A stretch of 64,000 bases of DNA from JAAELZ01 sp965237995. GTDB taxonomy: Bacteria > Pseudomonadota > Gammaproteobacteria > Arenicellales > Poriferihabitantaceae. Under the pieces are notes generated by a model. It worked only from the letters and a program-made list of their open reading frames with translations. It did not search any database and had not been told where the DNA came from. Positions 1 through 8,355 of the stretch are shown here, piece by piece. Position 1 is the stretch's first letter. Every line of letters begins with the position of its first letter. The stretch is from the NCBI GenBank assembly GCA_965237995.1, contig CBDEGO010000002.1, positions 689,211 to 753,210 on the forward strand. The letters are read 5' to 3'. The position numbers and the translations under genes are program-made.

Positions 1-240
1 CCTACCGCAGGCATGGCACGGCACGACACCAATAAGACGATTGATTTACTTCAGAAAATCAAATCTCGCGGCATGACTAAAGTCATCATCGAGCATGATA
101 TGCACGTGGTATTTTCGCTGGCTGACTATATTTCAGTACTCGCACAAGGCCGCATTATTGCCGAAGGCACGCCAGAAGAAGTCAAAAACAACCCTAAAGT
201 TAAAGAAGCCTACTTAGGTGAAGCTGCAGAAGATGAGTGA
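1..240 (+). CDS. livG: Branched-chain amino acid-type ABC transporter ATPase LivG, C-terminal fragment
   Basis: The frame is open from base 1 and begins PTAGMARHD, the segment directly after the Walker B aspartate/glutamate in LivG-type ATPases. The switch-histidine stretch IIEHDMHVVF and the family ending KEAYLGEA follow. The 5' part lies outside the window, so Walker A and the signature motif cannot be seen. Its stop overlaps the start of livF by 8 bases (ATGAGTGA), showing a translationally coupled livGF pair. The substrate is unknown, because the binding protein and permeases would lie to the left. This is one of two such systems in the window. Confidence 0.9.
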   Translation, partial: PTAGMARHDTNKTIDLLQKIKSRGMTKVIIEHDMHVVFSLADYISVLAQGRIIAEGTPEEVKNNPKVKEAYLGEAAEDE

Positions 241-985
241 TACACAACCAGAAAATAGCCCGACAGCAAACGGTGATCATATGCCGTACTTTTCAGTACG
301 TGATATCCACGCTTACTATGGCGAATCGTATATCGTACAAGGTGTTTCGTTTGACATTAACGAAAAGGAAATATTAGCGCTATTAGGGCGCAACGGAGCA
401 GGCAAAACCTCAACCATGCGCGCCATCGCAAGAGCAGACAACCCTGAACTACGCGAAGGAGAGATCTATCTGCAAGGCGAGCCTGTGCATACCATGCAAG
501 ACTTTCAGGCGGCGCGAGCAGGCATTCAATTAGTACCGGAAGATCGCGCTATCATCCCCGGGTTAACCGTTGAGGAAAACTTAATCCTTGCTCAAATAGA
601 AGAGCCACGCGGCTGGGAGTTAGAACGCGTATACGAACATTTCCCGAGGCTTGCGGAGCGACGCACCCAAGTGGGTATTACGCTTTCTGGCGGCGAGCAG
701 CAGATGTTAGCCGTTGCGCGTGCGCTCATGCGTGATATAAAAATATTGCTATTAGACGAGCCCTACGAAGGTTTAGCGCCGACCATTGTGCAAGAGATTG
801 AATCAATATTGGTTGAGCTTAAATCACAAGGGTATACCTCTATTATCGTTGAACAAAATGCAGTGGCTGCTTTAAAGCTAGCTGATCGTGCGGTAATTTT
901 AGATACGGGTGTTGTAGTCTATGACGGTAGTGCTAAAGAAGTTCTCGAAAACGAAGCTTTACGGCACGAATACTTAGCCATCTGA
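233..985 (+). CDS. livF: Branched-chain amino acid-type ABC transporter ATPase LivF
   Basis: A 250-residue cytoplasmic ATPase of the high-affinity branched-chain amino acid (HAAT) transporter family. Walker A is GRNGAGKTS (residues 52-60), the signature is LSGGEQQ (151-157), Walker B is ILLLDEP (171-177), and the switch region is IIVEQNA. I start at 233 rather than 218 because that ATG overlaps the livG stop, the usual coupling in these operons. The N-terminus carries about 18 extra polar residues before the conserved SVRDIHAYYG. The next gene is 33 bases downstream on the same strand but is functionally unrelated. Substrate specificity cannot be read from the ATPase. Confidence 0.9.
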   Translation: MSDTQPENSPTANGDHMPYFSVRDIHAYYGESYIVQGVSFDINEKEILALLGRNGAGKTSTMRAIARADNPELREGEIYLQGEPVHTMQDFQAARAGIQLVPEDRAIIPGLTVEENLILAQIEEPRGWELERVYEHFPRLAERRTQVGITLSGGEQQMLAVARALMRDIKILLLDEPYEGLAPTIVQEIESILVELKSQGYTSIIVEQNAVAALKLADRAVILDTGVVVYDGSAKEVLENEALRHEYLAI

Positions 986-1018
986 GTTTTTCGCAAGTTA
1001 GCTGGCCATTGTTTATTC

Positions 1019-1540
1019 ATGACCGAACAAGTCAAACATGAGTTGATCACCGGCGAGTTGCCCTGCTCGCCTAAGCAACTCATCGAGAAATTAGCCACAC
1101 AAGATATCAAACCCTGGGTAGTTGAACACCCGCCGATGTTTACTGTCGCCGAATCTAAAAGCCATCAACCAGAAATTGAAGGGGGCCTCACTAAGAATCT
1201 GTTTGTGTATAACAAGAAGAAACAGATGTGGCTACTTACCTTACAGGAAGACCGAATCATTAACTTAAAACAGGCGGCAAAGTTTTTAAGTGCACAAAAT
1301 TTTTCCTTCGCTTCGCCGCAACGACTAATGCAATATCTAGGTGTTAAACCCGGCTCGGTTAGCCCCTTAGCGTTAGTCAATGACACCACCCATCAAGTGC
1401 AATTTGTCATCGACGAAACCTTACTTGAAAACCAATATATCCACGTGCACCCCTTGGACAACTGTCAAACAGCCACCTTAGAAACCAGCGCTATGTTAAG
1501 TTTTTTAAAGAACACGGGGCACAATTACCTGACGATTTAA
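1019..1540 (+). CDS. Ala-tRNA(Pro) deacylase, ProXp-ala/PrdX type (YbaK-like fold)
   Basis: A free-standing trans-editing enzyme of the YbaK/ProRS INS family, predicted to hydrolyse alanine mischarged on tRNA-Pro in the cytoplasm. The motifs are EHPPMFTVAES (36-46), the catalytic-type lysine in LTKNLFVYNKK (57-67), and the family block YLGVKPGSVSPLALVND (107-122). The 173-residue length fits single-domain PrdX proteins. It follows livF on the same strand. Its stop codon overlaps by 4 bases with the stop of the convergent CDGSH gene, so there is no room for a separate terminator between them. Confidence 0.85.
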   Translation: MTEQVKHELITGELPCSPKQLIEKLATQDIKPWVVEHPPMFTVAESKSHQPEIEGGLTKNLFVYNKKKQMWLLTLQEDRIINLKQAAKFLSAQNFSFASPQRLMQYLGVKPGSVSPLALVNDTTHQVQFVIDETLLENQYIHVHPLDNCQTATLETSAMLSFLKNTGHNYLTI

Positions 1541-1959
1541 TCTGTCCAATCGATGGCGTTATGGCTGCCATCGCAATAGGGCTTATTGACTGAGGCGCCG
1601 CAGCGACACAAGGTTGGATTAGATACTGATACCTTAGATCCATCGGCTAAAGTCATTTCCACTTTTCCTTTCACTCTTAATGGGCCGCCTTTGAAAATTT
1701 GAACAGCGACTGCACTTGCCTCATCCACAACATCATTTGCTGGTGCGTCGCCTGCAAGACTTATGGCTCCCGATGGGCATTGACGCACTGTTTTCGCAAT
1801 CGTTTCATTGTCGCTACCCTCTAAATTAATCCATGGCCGTGTTTTTGGATTAAATACCGCCTTTAAGCTTTTTACGCAAACCGCTGAATGGCTGCATTTA
1901 CTAGACTGCCAAACCACGGTGATATCATCGTTACTGTATTCTTTAATGCGTTCGTTCAT
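1537..1959 (-). CDS. Fused Fer4_19-type ferredoxin and CDGSH iron-sulfur protein
   Basis: A 140-residue soluble protein with two iron-sulfur modules. The N-terminal part has KCSHSAVC (Cys22, Cys28) and RQCPSGAI (Cys61), the pattern of the YjdI/Fer4_19 divergent 4Fe-4S family. The C-terminal part has Cys118-x-Cys120 and PYCDGSH (Cys129, His133), the three-cysteine one-histidine CDGSH ligand set that binds 2Fe-2S in mitoNEET-like proteins. No signal peptide is seen. It is probably a redox or cluster-transfer protein, but its partner is unknown. It is divergent from the sulfur transporter gene across 149 bases, so the two may share regulation. Confidence 0.85.
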   Translation of the reverse strand: MNERIKEYSNDDITVVWQSSKCSHSAVCVKSLKAVFNPKTRPWINLEGSDNETIAKTVRQCPSGAISLAGDAPANDVVDEASAVAVQIFKGGPLRVKGKVEMTLADGSKVSVSNPTLCRCGASVNKPYCDGSHNAIDWTD

Positions 1960-2108
1960 AGTTTCTTGCGGAAATATTTAAGTATGCCATTGTAACCCCA
2001 CGGCTAATGCACGTGTAAGTAATAGAGATCAAACTCGTTGAATAGCTAACAAGTGCTATTAATTCAAGTGCATAAGCTTGTTAAACTCAACGCAGTTACC
2101 CATATAAA

Positions 2109-3380
2109 ATGCCCATGCTATTCGACAACTTTACTTCCGCCTGGAATCTATTTTTACTCATTGCTTTTGTGCTCGCCGTCGTTATTGGCGCGATGGTTAA
2201 TAAAACCAATTTTTGCACCATGGGCGCGGTATCTGATTGGGTTAACATCGGTGATAAGCGTCGTTTTCGATCATGGATGTTGGCGATCGCAATTGCAGTG
2301 ATTGGCGTGGCTATTTTCGAATATCTCGGTTTAGTGAATGCTGACTCCGCCTTCCCACCTTATCGTACTAGCAATTTCATGTGGGGTGAAAATCTGATTG
2401 GTGGGTTGCTGTTTGGCATCGGCATGACACTCGGTAGCGGCTGTGGAAACCGCACCTTAATTCGATTTGGTGCTGGAAATGTTAAGTCACTCTTCGTGCT
2501 GTTGATTATTGGCGTTATTGCTTATTTTATGATCAGCCCTTTCCCGGGTTCGGATCAAACCCTTTACTCACTGTTTTTTCTGCCGTGGACGCAACATCTC
2601 AGTACGGATTTAAACAGCGCTCAAGACCTAGGTAGCTTGTTGGCGAGTGATTCGTCTGTTCACAGCGTACGTTCGCTCATTGGCTTAATACTAGGAGCAG
2701 CAATACTTTATTACGTTTTCAAAGCTAAAGACTTTAGGAATGACGCAGACAATATCTTAAGTGGCAGCTTGATCGGCTTAGCCGTGCTAGGTGCATGGAT
2801 TGCGACTAGCATTATTATGGTGCAAGCTGATGGCGACATTTATCCGCTCAGAGACTACTACAACGAGTGGGATTTCTTGGCTGATGAGGAGATACTGAAA
2901 CCGAGTATGGGTGCGGCGCTTAGCCCTCAATCATATACATTTATTAACCCGCTTGGCCAAAGCCTTGGCTACGCTGCGGCTGGCTTTAACAAAGCCAATT
3001 TAACGTTTGGTATCGTGGCAGTGCTAGGCATTATTGTGGGTTCATTTATGTGGGCAATGTTTACCAAAGGTTTTCGTATTGAATGGTTTGCCAATGGACG
3101 AGATTTCATGATGCACGTAATTGGCGCGGTTTTAATGGGTTTTGGCGGAGTGCTCGGTATGGGCTGTACCATTGGCCAAGGTATAACGGGGGTTTCTACG
3201 TTAGCGATCGGTTCATTCCTCACTGTTATCAGTATTATCCTTGGCAGTGCCCTCACGATGAAAGTGCAATACTATCAACTCGTGTATGAAGACGAAGCAA
3301 GCTTTGCCAAGGCGCTAATCGCTAGCTTGTGTGATTTGAAGCTATTCCCTAATTCGCTACGAAGACTAGACAAAGTTTAA
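2109..3380 (+). CDS. YeeE/YedE family thiosulfate/sulfur uptake membrane protein (TsuA-like)
   Basis: An integral membrane protein of 423 residues, hydrophobic throughout with many predicted helices. It has the duplicated cysteine signatures of the YeeE/YedE (DUF395) family: NFCTMGA (Cys36), GIGMTLGSGCGNRT (Cys112) and GGVLGMGCTIGQG (Cys353). In characterised TsuA, conserved cysteines relay thiosulfate across the membrane, and the three visible here match that arrangement. ATG 2109 or ATG 2115 could start it; neither has a strong Shine-Dalgarno. No TusA-like partner is adjacent, but the divergent neighbour is an iron-sulfur protein, which fits a sulfur-related locus. Confidence 0.85.
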   Translation: MPMLFDNFTSAWNLFLLIAFVLAVVIGAMVNKTNFCTMGAVSDWVNIGDKRRFRSWMLAIAIAVIGVAIFEYLGLVNADSAFPPYRTSNFMWGENLIGGLLFGIGMTLGSGCGNRTLIRFGAGNVKSLFVLLIIGVIAYFMISPFPGSDQTLYSLFFLPWTQHLSTDLNSAQDLGSLLASDSSVHSVRSLIGLILGAAILYYVFKAKDFRNDADNILSGSLIGLAVLGAWIATSIIMVQADGDIYPLRDYYNEWDFLADEEILKPSMGAALSPQSYTFINPLGQSLGYAAAGFNKANLTFGIVAVLGIIVGSFMWAMFTKGFRIEWFANGRDFMMHVIGAVLMGFGGVLGMGCTIGQGITGVSTLAIGSFLTVISIILGSALTMKVQYYQLVYEDEASFAKALIASLCDLKLFPNSLRRLDKV

Positions 3381-3506
3381 GACTGCCTTAGCACTCTGTG
3401 TAGACCACCGGCACCTCAAAATAGGCTACGCACCTTAAAGTTGGTGAATTAATAGCACATTGTTTTAACGTAGCTCATATTGGCACGTTTTTATCGTCAT
3501 TGATTT

Positions 3507-3533
3507 CTTGAAAACCTCAATTTAGCCCCAATT
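3507..3533 (+). promoter_or_regulatory. Heat-shock sigma-32 promoter of htpG
   Basis: CTTGAAA at 3507-3513, a 12-base spacer and CCCCAATT at 3526-3533 match the RpoH consensus (CTTGAAA, 11-16 bases, CCCCATNT) almost exactly. It lies about 40 bases upstream of the htpG start, where heat-shock control is expected. Confidence 0.8.
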
Positions 3534-3574
3534 TATTGATCAGGTTTTTAATTCAGATAATCATCAATTAAATA

Positions 3575-5470
3575 ATGACGACAAAGAAAAAAGTAGAAAA
3601 ACACGCCTTTCAAACGGAAGTAAAGCAACTGCTGCACTTGATGATCCATTCCTTGTACACCAACAAGGAGATTTTCTTGCGCGAACTTATCTCTAACGCG
3701 TCAGATGCTTGCGATAAATTGCGCTACGAAGCACTAACCGATAGCAGCTTATTTGAAGACGATGACGAACTACAAGTTCAAATCGAATTAGACGACAAAA
3801 AGAATACCATCACCATTCGCGATAACGGCATTGGTATGAGCCGCGATGAAGTTGTCAGCAACATTGGTACGATCGCCCAATCGGGTACCAAAGCATTTAT
3901 CGAGAAGATGAATGAAGCCAAGGAAGAAGATGCAAATTTAATTGGTCAATTCGGTGTGGGCTTTTATTCCGCGTTCTTAGTGAGTAAATCCGTTGAACTA
4001 ACCACGCGCCGTGCTGGTGAAGAAACAGGCACTAAGTGGGTGTCAGCGGGCGACGGCGAATATACGCTAGAACAAGTGGCTAAAGACGGCCGCGGCACCG
4101 AGATTAAAATCAAACTCAATAAAGATTCGAAAGAATTCGCTGGAGATTACCGCATTCGCGAAATTATTCGTAAATACTCTAACCATATCTCAATGCCCAT
4201 CATGATGCTGAAAATGGCAACGCCATCAGCAGATGAAGATAAAGATGATTCTATTATTGACGTACCCGAATGGGAGCAAGTTAATGGCGGCACACCCATA
4301 TGGGCGCGACCACGCAATGAAATTAAAGAAGACGAATATAATAGTTTTTATACCGGATTGAGCTACGACCCTGAGCCGCCTGCGATCACTCTGCACAACC
4401 GTGTGGAAGGTAATCTTGAATACAATTCTTTGTTCTTTATACCGTCAAAAGCCCCGTTCGATTTATGGGATAGAGAGCAACGTAATGGTGTTAAGCTGTA
4501 TGTGAAGCGTGTGTTTATTTCAGACGACACAAAAAACTTAATGCCGAATTATCTGCGCTTTATTCGCGGGCTGGTCGATGCACAAGATTTACCACTGAAT
4601 ATTTCACGTGAATTTTTACAAGACAATCCGCAGCTGACAAAAATTCGTGCTGCTTCTACCAAAAAAATACTGACTGAGCTTAAAAAGCTAGCCAAAAAAG
4701 ACGCCGAGAAATACCAAAATTTATGGAAAGAGTTTGGTAAAGCCATCAAAGAAGGTATTGCCGAAGACCACGAAAACCATGATCGCATCTCTCCGCTATT
4801 ACGCTTCGCCTCTACCCATACGGGTAACGAAGAGCAAAGCGTTTCGTTTGAAGAGTATGCAGAACGCGCAGGAGAAGAACAAAAGGAAATATACTACATT
4901 ACCGCTGACAGTTATGCGGCGGCAGCGGCGTCACCACACTTAGAAATCTTCAAGAAAAAAGGCAAAGAAGTGTTGTTGCTGTCTGACCCGATTGATGAGT
5001 GGGTGGTCAACCAACTTAATGAAGTCAGTGGTAAAGCACTTAAATCGATTGCCAAAGGCGATATTGACTTAGGCGAGAGTAAAAAAGAAGACACCAAGAA
5101 AGAGGCAAAGAAAGAAGAAACCATCAAGCCTTTGCTAGAGAAAATCAAAGAGCTGCTAGGTGAAAAAGTAGAAGATGTGAAAATGTCTAACCGCTTGGTT
5201 GACTCTCCTTGCTGCTTAATTGCTGAAGAAAATGCAATGGGCGGCAATATGGAACGCATTATGAAGGCGATGGGCCAAGATATGCCCGCGTTTAAGCCAA
5301 TACTAGAAATCAACCCTGATCATGCTTTAGTCACTAAACTATCGGTGGACCAAGCCGATTTGGAAGATTGGGCAAATTTATTGTTTGATCAAGCCGCCCT
5401 TGCTGAAGGTGCTCCGCTTACCGACCCAGGTAGTTTTGTTAAACGCATGAACAAACTCTTACTAGACTAA
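3575..5470 (+). CDS. htpG: Molecular chaperone HtpG (bacterial Hsp90)
   Basis: A cytoplasmic ATP-dependent chaperone of 631 residues, the usual HtpG length. The GHKL ATPase domain shows LRELISNASDACDKLR (36-50), DNGIGM (83-88) and GQFGVGF (124-130). The middle domain carries the NISREFLQ segment. The C-terminal dimerisation domain ends in the normal place. A Lys/Glu-rich insert (around GESKKEDTKKEAKKEE) precedes the C-terminal domain. The start at 3575 gives the standard N-terminus (KHAFQTEVKQLLHLMIHSLY). Upstream is a good sigma-32 promoter; downstream is an intrinsic terminator, so it looks monocistronic. Confidence 0.97.
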   Translation: MTTKKKVEKHAFQTEVKQLLHLMIHSLYTNKEIFLRELISNASDACDKLRYEALTDSSLFEDDDELQVQIELDDKKNTITIRDNGIGMSRDEVVSNIGTIAQSGTKAFIEKMNEAKEEDANLIGQFGVGFYSAFLVSKSVELTTRRAGEETGTKWVSAGDGEYTLEQVAKDGRGTEIKIKLNKDSKEFAGDYRIREIIRKYSNHISMPIMMLKMATPSADEDKDDSIIDVPEWEQVNGGTPIWARPRNEIKEDEYNSFYTGLSYDPEPPAITLHNRVEGNLEYNSLFFIPSKAPFDLWDREQRNGVKLYVKRVFISDDTKNLMPNYLRFIRGLVDAQDLPLNISREFLQDNPQLTKIRAASTKKILTELKKLAKKDAEKYQNLWKEFGKAIKEGIAEDHENHDRISPLLRFASTHTGNEEQSVSFEEYAERAGEEQKEIYYITADSYAAAAASPHLEIFKKKGKEVLLLSDPIDEWVVNQLNEVSGKALKSIAKGDIDLGESKKEDTKKEAKKEETIKPLLEKIKELLGEKVEDVKMSNRLVDSPCCLIAEENAMGGNMERIMKAMGQDMPAFKPILEINPDHALVTKLSVDQADLEDWANLLFDQAALAEGAPLTDPGSFVKRMNKLLLD

Positions 5471-5500
5471 GCATAGCGCTTTATTACCTTGTGCAATTTA

Positions 5501-5536
5501 TTAAGAGCCGCTGTCCTGTTGCGGCTCTTAATATTA
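5501..5536 (+). terminator. Rho-independent terminator after htpG
   Basis: A perfect 11-base-pair stem, TTAAGAGCCGC (5501-5511) with GCGGCTCTTAA (5521-5531), around a 9-base loop, then TATTATT. It begins 31 bases after the htpG stop and separates htpG from fpr. Confidence 0.85.
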
Positions 5537-5557
5537 TTCTCACTCTAGACCTCATTC

Positions 5558-6334
5558 ATGGCTAATATCATTACCGAAACGGTCACTTACGTCCATCACT
5601 GGAACGAACGCTTATTTAGCTTTCGAACTACGCGCAAAGATTCGTTTCGGTTTGAAAACGGGCAGTTCGTGATGATCGGCATTGAGGTCGAAGGAAAGCC
5701 GTTAATGCGCGCTTATAGCATTGTGAGTGCCAATTACGAAGAACACCTAGAGTTTTTCAGCATAAAAGTACAAGACGGCCCTTTAACATCTAGATTACAA
5801 AATTTAAAAATCGGCGATACGTTAATGGTCAGTACCAAACCTACTGGTACTTTAATTAAAGACCGTCTTATCGCTGGCAAAAACCTATATCTGCTCAGCA
5901 CTGGAACTGGCATTGCGCCTTTTCTAAGCGTCATCAAAGACCCTGACATTTACGAGATATTTGATAAGGTCATTTTGACCCACGGCGTGCGTCAAGTATC
6001 AGAACTAGCCTACGAGCAATTCATTCGTGAAGCCTGGCCAAGTAATGAATATTTTGGTGATCTAGTTAAGGAAAAATTGATTTACTACCCCACCGTAACG
6101 CGAGAACCGCATTTCAACCAAGGTCGCCTAACCGATTTAATTACGAGCGGAAAACTGGTTAAAGATATTGGCTTACCCGAGTTTAACCTAGAAGATGACC
6201 GCTTTATGATTTGCGGCAACCCAGGAATGTTAAAAGACTTGACGCAGTTGTTGGAGCAACAAGGCTTTAAAGAAACCGTTAAAAACGATGCAGGGCACTA
6301 CGTCATTGAAAAAGCCTTCGTAGAAAAAGGGTAA
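5558..6334 (+). CDS. fpr: Ferredoxin-NADP reductase Fpr
   Basis: A cytoplasmic FAD flavoprotein that moves electrons between NADPH and ferredoxin or flavodoxin. At 258 residues it is the size of the bacterial subclass. The FAD-binding motif is RAYSIVS (51-57), and the NADP-binding GTGIAPF is at 116-122. The nicotinamide-domain GNPGML follows near the C-terminus, which ends VIEKAFVEKG in the family manner. It sits alone between the htpG terminator and a gap of about 235 bases. The nearest plausible electron partner in the window is the CDGSH/Fer4_19 protein, but nothing links them directly. Confidence 0.93.
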   Translation: MANIITETVTYVHHWNERLFSFRTTRKDSFRFENGQFVMIGIEVEGKPLMRAYSIVSANYEEHLEFFSIKVQDGPLTSRLQNLKIGDTLMVSTKPTGTLIKDRLIAGKNLYLLSTGTGIAPFLSVIKDPDIYEIFDKVILTHGVRQVSELAYEQFIREAWPSNEYFGDLVKEKLIYYPTVTREPHFNQGRLTDLITSGKLVKDIGLPEFNLEDDRFMICGNPGMLKDLTQLLEQQGFKETVKNDAGHYVIEKAFVEKG

Positions 6335-6348
6335 TCACTCACCTCTTA

Positions 6349-6384
6349 ATCAGATTAGATGTAAATGCTGTAACTTAATCTGAT
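6349..6384. repeat. Inverted repeat downstream of fpr
   Basis: ATCAGATTA (6349-6357) pairs perfectly with TAATCTGAT (6376-6384) around an 18-base loop. There is no U-run after it, only an A-rich stretch, so it is a weak candidate terminator or an mRNA 3' stem. Confidence 0.4.
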
Positions 6385-6516
6385 CACTAAAAAAACAAGG
6401 TTCGATACCATCTGACAATAGCAGTGGAATACTCGAAGCAGGTACTGCCTAGATTTGGGAGTATGCTTCTTATATTCTTGAAGCGGACATTTAGATAAAT
6501 TTATGAACGGGTGTTG

Positions 6517-6540
6517 TATACTCAAAGCGGTCATTCACAA
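6517..6540 (+). repeat. Copy of an intergenic element containing ATACTC(G/A)AA
   Basis: TATACTCAAAGCGGTCATTC, 30 bases before the 6570 gene. It resembles CATACTCGAAACGGTCGTTC at 7598 and TATACTCGAAAAGGGCTGAC at 32813, with a weaker copy at 6427 (AATACTCGAAGCAGGTACTG). All precede genes for predicted exported proteins. It may be a degenerate dispersed repeat or a regulator site. Confidence 0.4.
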
Positions 6541-6569
6541 ATGGAAAAATCACACTGGAGTTGAGTCAA

Positions 6570-7487
6570 ATGATAAGAACCACTTTAACGAAGCCATATA
6601 AAATATTCGTTTTATTGGCCTCAATTATCTTATTTTGTGTAGATATTGCAGGAGCTAATACAAATAACTCAATAGCCAATGATGAGACTTCGGCTACTCA
6701 TATTATCTCAGGCTCACTAACTCTACCTCAACCAAATAGTCAGATTTCAGACTTACACTTTGACTTAAATCTTTGCTCCAATGGCGGTAACTTAAACCCT
6801 TCTGAGTGCTTATATTACGCTGAAGTATTTATACCGAATGGTGAGATTGCAGGTAGTTTTTCAATGGAAGTCTCATCCGAATTGGAAACTGATTGGGACT
6901 TAAGCTATAACTGTTTTGAGTGCTTAGCACCATTGATGCGTAGCGGATATTATGATGGGTTAGGGGAAACTACTTGGGATGAGAGGAGTCGCGTATTGTT
7001 ACCTTCAGGGCAAGATCATATTAATATCAACATTTTAGTACAGACAGGCAGCGTAATTAGTGGATCAATTACTATTCCAGAAGACTTAAATATCGGTGCC
7101 GAATATCTATACATTTCTGTTTCCGCTGAGACTGCAGACATCCCGAACCTAGATTGTTGCCAAACTAAAAGCATCTTGTTAGCTCCTTATAGAAGAAGTG
7201 TGAATTACTCTATTGCAGTACCGCCTACTTCATCTCTTCAATGGCATATTCAATATGATTGTTATCTTGGTTTAGTATGCGAAAGTAATGTGGTGAATAG
7301 TTCAGGCTACTATTCTTTAATGTCACCAATGACTACTACTCAAAATTTTATTCATAGGAGTTTGCTCTCTGGAGGGCGAGACTATCAAGGCATTGATTTA
7401 ACGCTTTCGGAGATTAGTTCAACCCCATCAGAGCCAACTAGAAAATTCGTAATGCCACCAATTATGCTTTTGCTCGATCCAACTTGA
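6570..7487 (+). CDS. Predicted secreted protein with two copies of a cysteine-containing beta-rich repeat
   Basis: I do not recognise a characterised family. An N-terminal hydrophobic segment (about residues 12-28) looks like a signal peptide. The rest falls into two similar units. Unit 1 runs from ISGSLTLP to LSYNCFECLAPLMRSGYY; unit 2 runs from ISGSITIP to IQYDCYLGLVCESNVVNSSGYY. Paired cysteines (CFEC and CYLGLVC) occupy matching positions. That suggests a duplicated, probably disulfide-bonded beta domain outside the cytoplasm. I start at ATG 6570 because GGAG (6557-6560) is correctly spaced for it; the TTG at 6561 touches that site. It shares an upstream sequence element with the next gene. 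Confidence 0.65.
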   Translation: MIRTTLTKPYKIFVLLASIILFCVDIAGANTNNSIANDETSATHIISGSLTLPQPNSQISDLHFDLNLCSNGGNLNPSECLYYAEVFIPNGEIAGSFSMEVSSELETDWDLSYNCFECLAPLMRSGYYDGLGETTWDERSRVLLPSGQDHININILVQTGSVISGSITIPEDLNIGAEYLYISVSAETADIPNLDCCQTKSILLAPYRRSVNYSIAVPPTSSLQWHIQYDCYLGLVCESNVVNSSGYYSLMSPMTTTQNFIHRSLLSGGRDYQGIDLTLSEISSTPSEPTRKFVMPPIMLLLDPT

Positions 7488-7597
7488 GTTTAAAAAAATT
7501 GAGTACTGAACAGTGCTAAATAACACCATATTTTCTATAATTGACTGGCAGAAAAGGGCAAAACTGAGACAGGTTAGCTAAAAACGACTGGCTCTGG

Positions 7598-7620
7598 CAT
7601 ACTCGAAACGGTCGTTCGAT
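7598..7620 (+). repeat. Copy of an intergenic element containing ATACTC(G/A)AA
   Basis: CATACTCGAAACGGTCGTTC lies 26 bases before the 7646 gene. It aligns with the copy at 6517 over nearly its whole length, while the coding sequences they precede are unrelated. Confidence 0.4.
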
Positions 7621-7645
7621 ATGTAGTTAATTTAAGGTATTAGGA

Positions 7646-8206
7646 ATGTCAACTAGAAGAAAGGTAGTACAGAAATCAATAGGAATGACTGCTTTAGCTG
7701 GGGCTTTACCGAATGCTTGGTTAAAGCCAGTAGTTAATCAAATCGTGTTGCCTACGCATGCTCAAACAACCCAATTTGAGGAATGTCTTGAACCTAGCGT
7801 AGAAGTAGAAGGAGCTAGAAATATGCAGGTTCCAACAGGGACTAACCGTCTTGGCTACTTGGGCTTTTACCCTTTTTACGAAGATCGATTGGTAGACGTT
7901 GACAAAATTGTAGGTGAAATTAGCGTTACCGTAAGCATTGATCAGCCCCCAAGTGGCAGTTCTGTAAACGTCTACCTTACAGATGTTTTAGATACAACCG
8001 TAGTGCTTGCTAGCGTTAGCAATACAAGTTTTGGTTCAAAACCTATAGAAATTTATTATTACGTTGAGGTGTCTCCTAATAATACTACTGCAGTTGATCA
8101 AGTAGTATTCTCTTACGTTATGAACGTAAGTTTTAACTGTCCAGATGGCGCTATAAAACAAAAAGAGTACACGGGATCATTAATGATCAACATCTTTACT
8201 TCTTGA
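7646..8206 (+). CDS. Tat-exported hypothetical protein
   Basis: A 186-residue protein of unknown function. The N-terminus is MSTRRKVVQKS, a twin-arginine motif, followed by a hydrophobic stretch and WLKPVVNQIVLPTHAQT. That segment is typical of a family of short Tat substrates and ends at a signal-peptidase-like AQT site. The mature part is beta-strand-like with only two cysteines (ECLEPS near the new N-terminus and FNCPDG near the end), which could form a disulfide. It follows the 6570 gene on the same strand and shares its upstream element, so the two may be co-controlled. No domain is recognised. Confidence 0.65.
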   Translation: MSTRRKVVQKSIGMTALAGALPNAWLKPVVNQIVLPTHAQTTQFEECLEPSVEVEGARNMQVPTGTNRLGYLGFYPFYEDRLVDVDKIVGEISVTVSIDQPPSGSSVNVYLTDVLDTTVVLASVSNTSFGSKPIEIYYYVEVSPNNTTAVDQVVFSYVMNVSFNCPDGAIKQKEYTGSLMINIFTS

Positions 8207-8355
8207 TGTGCCATTTAATATAGAACTTAGCAGGATTTATCTGACCTAAAATGGCACATACAATGGCCGCTTTGGGCAAAACTCGGTCATACGTTGTCAG
8301 GTATTATTCAAACTAGATAGAAAAATTTGTAAGATAAAATCCAATTTATTATAGG

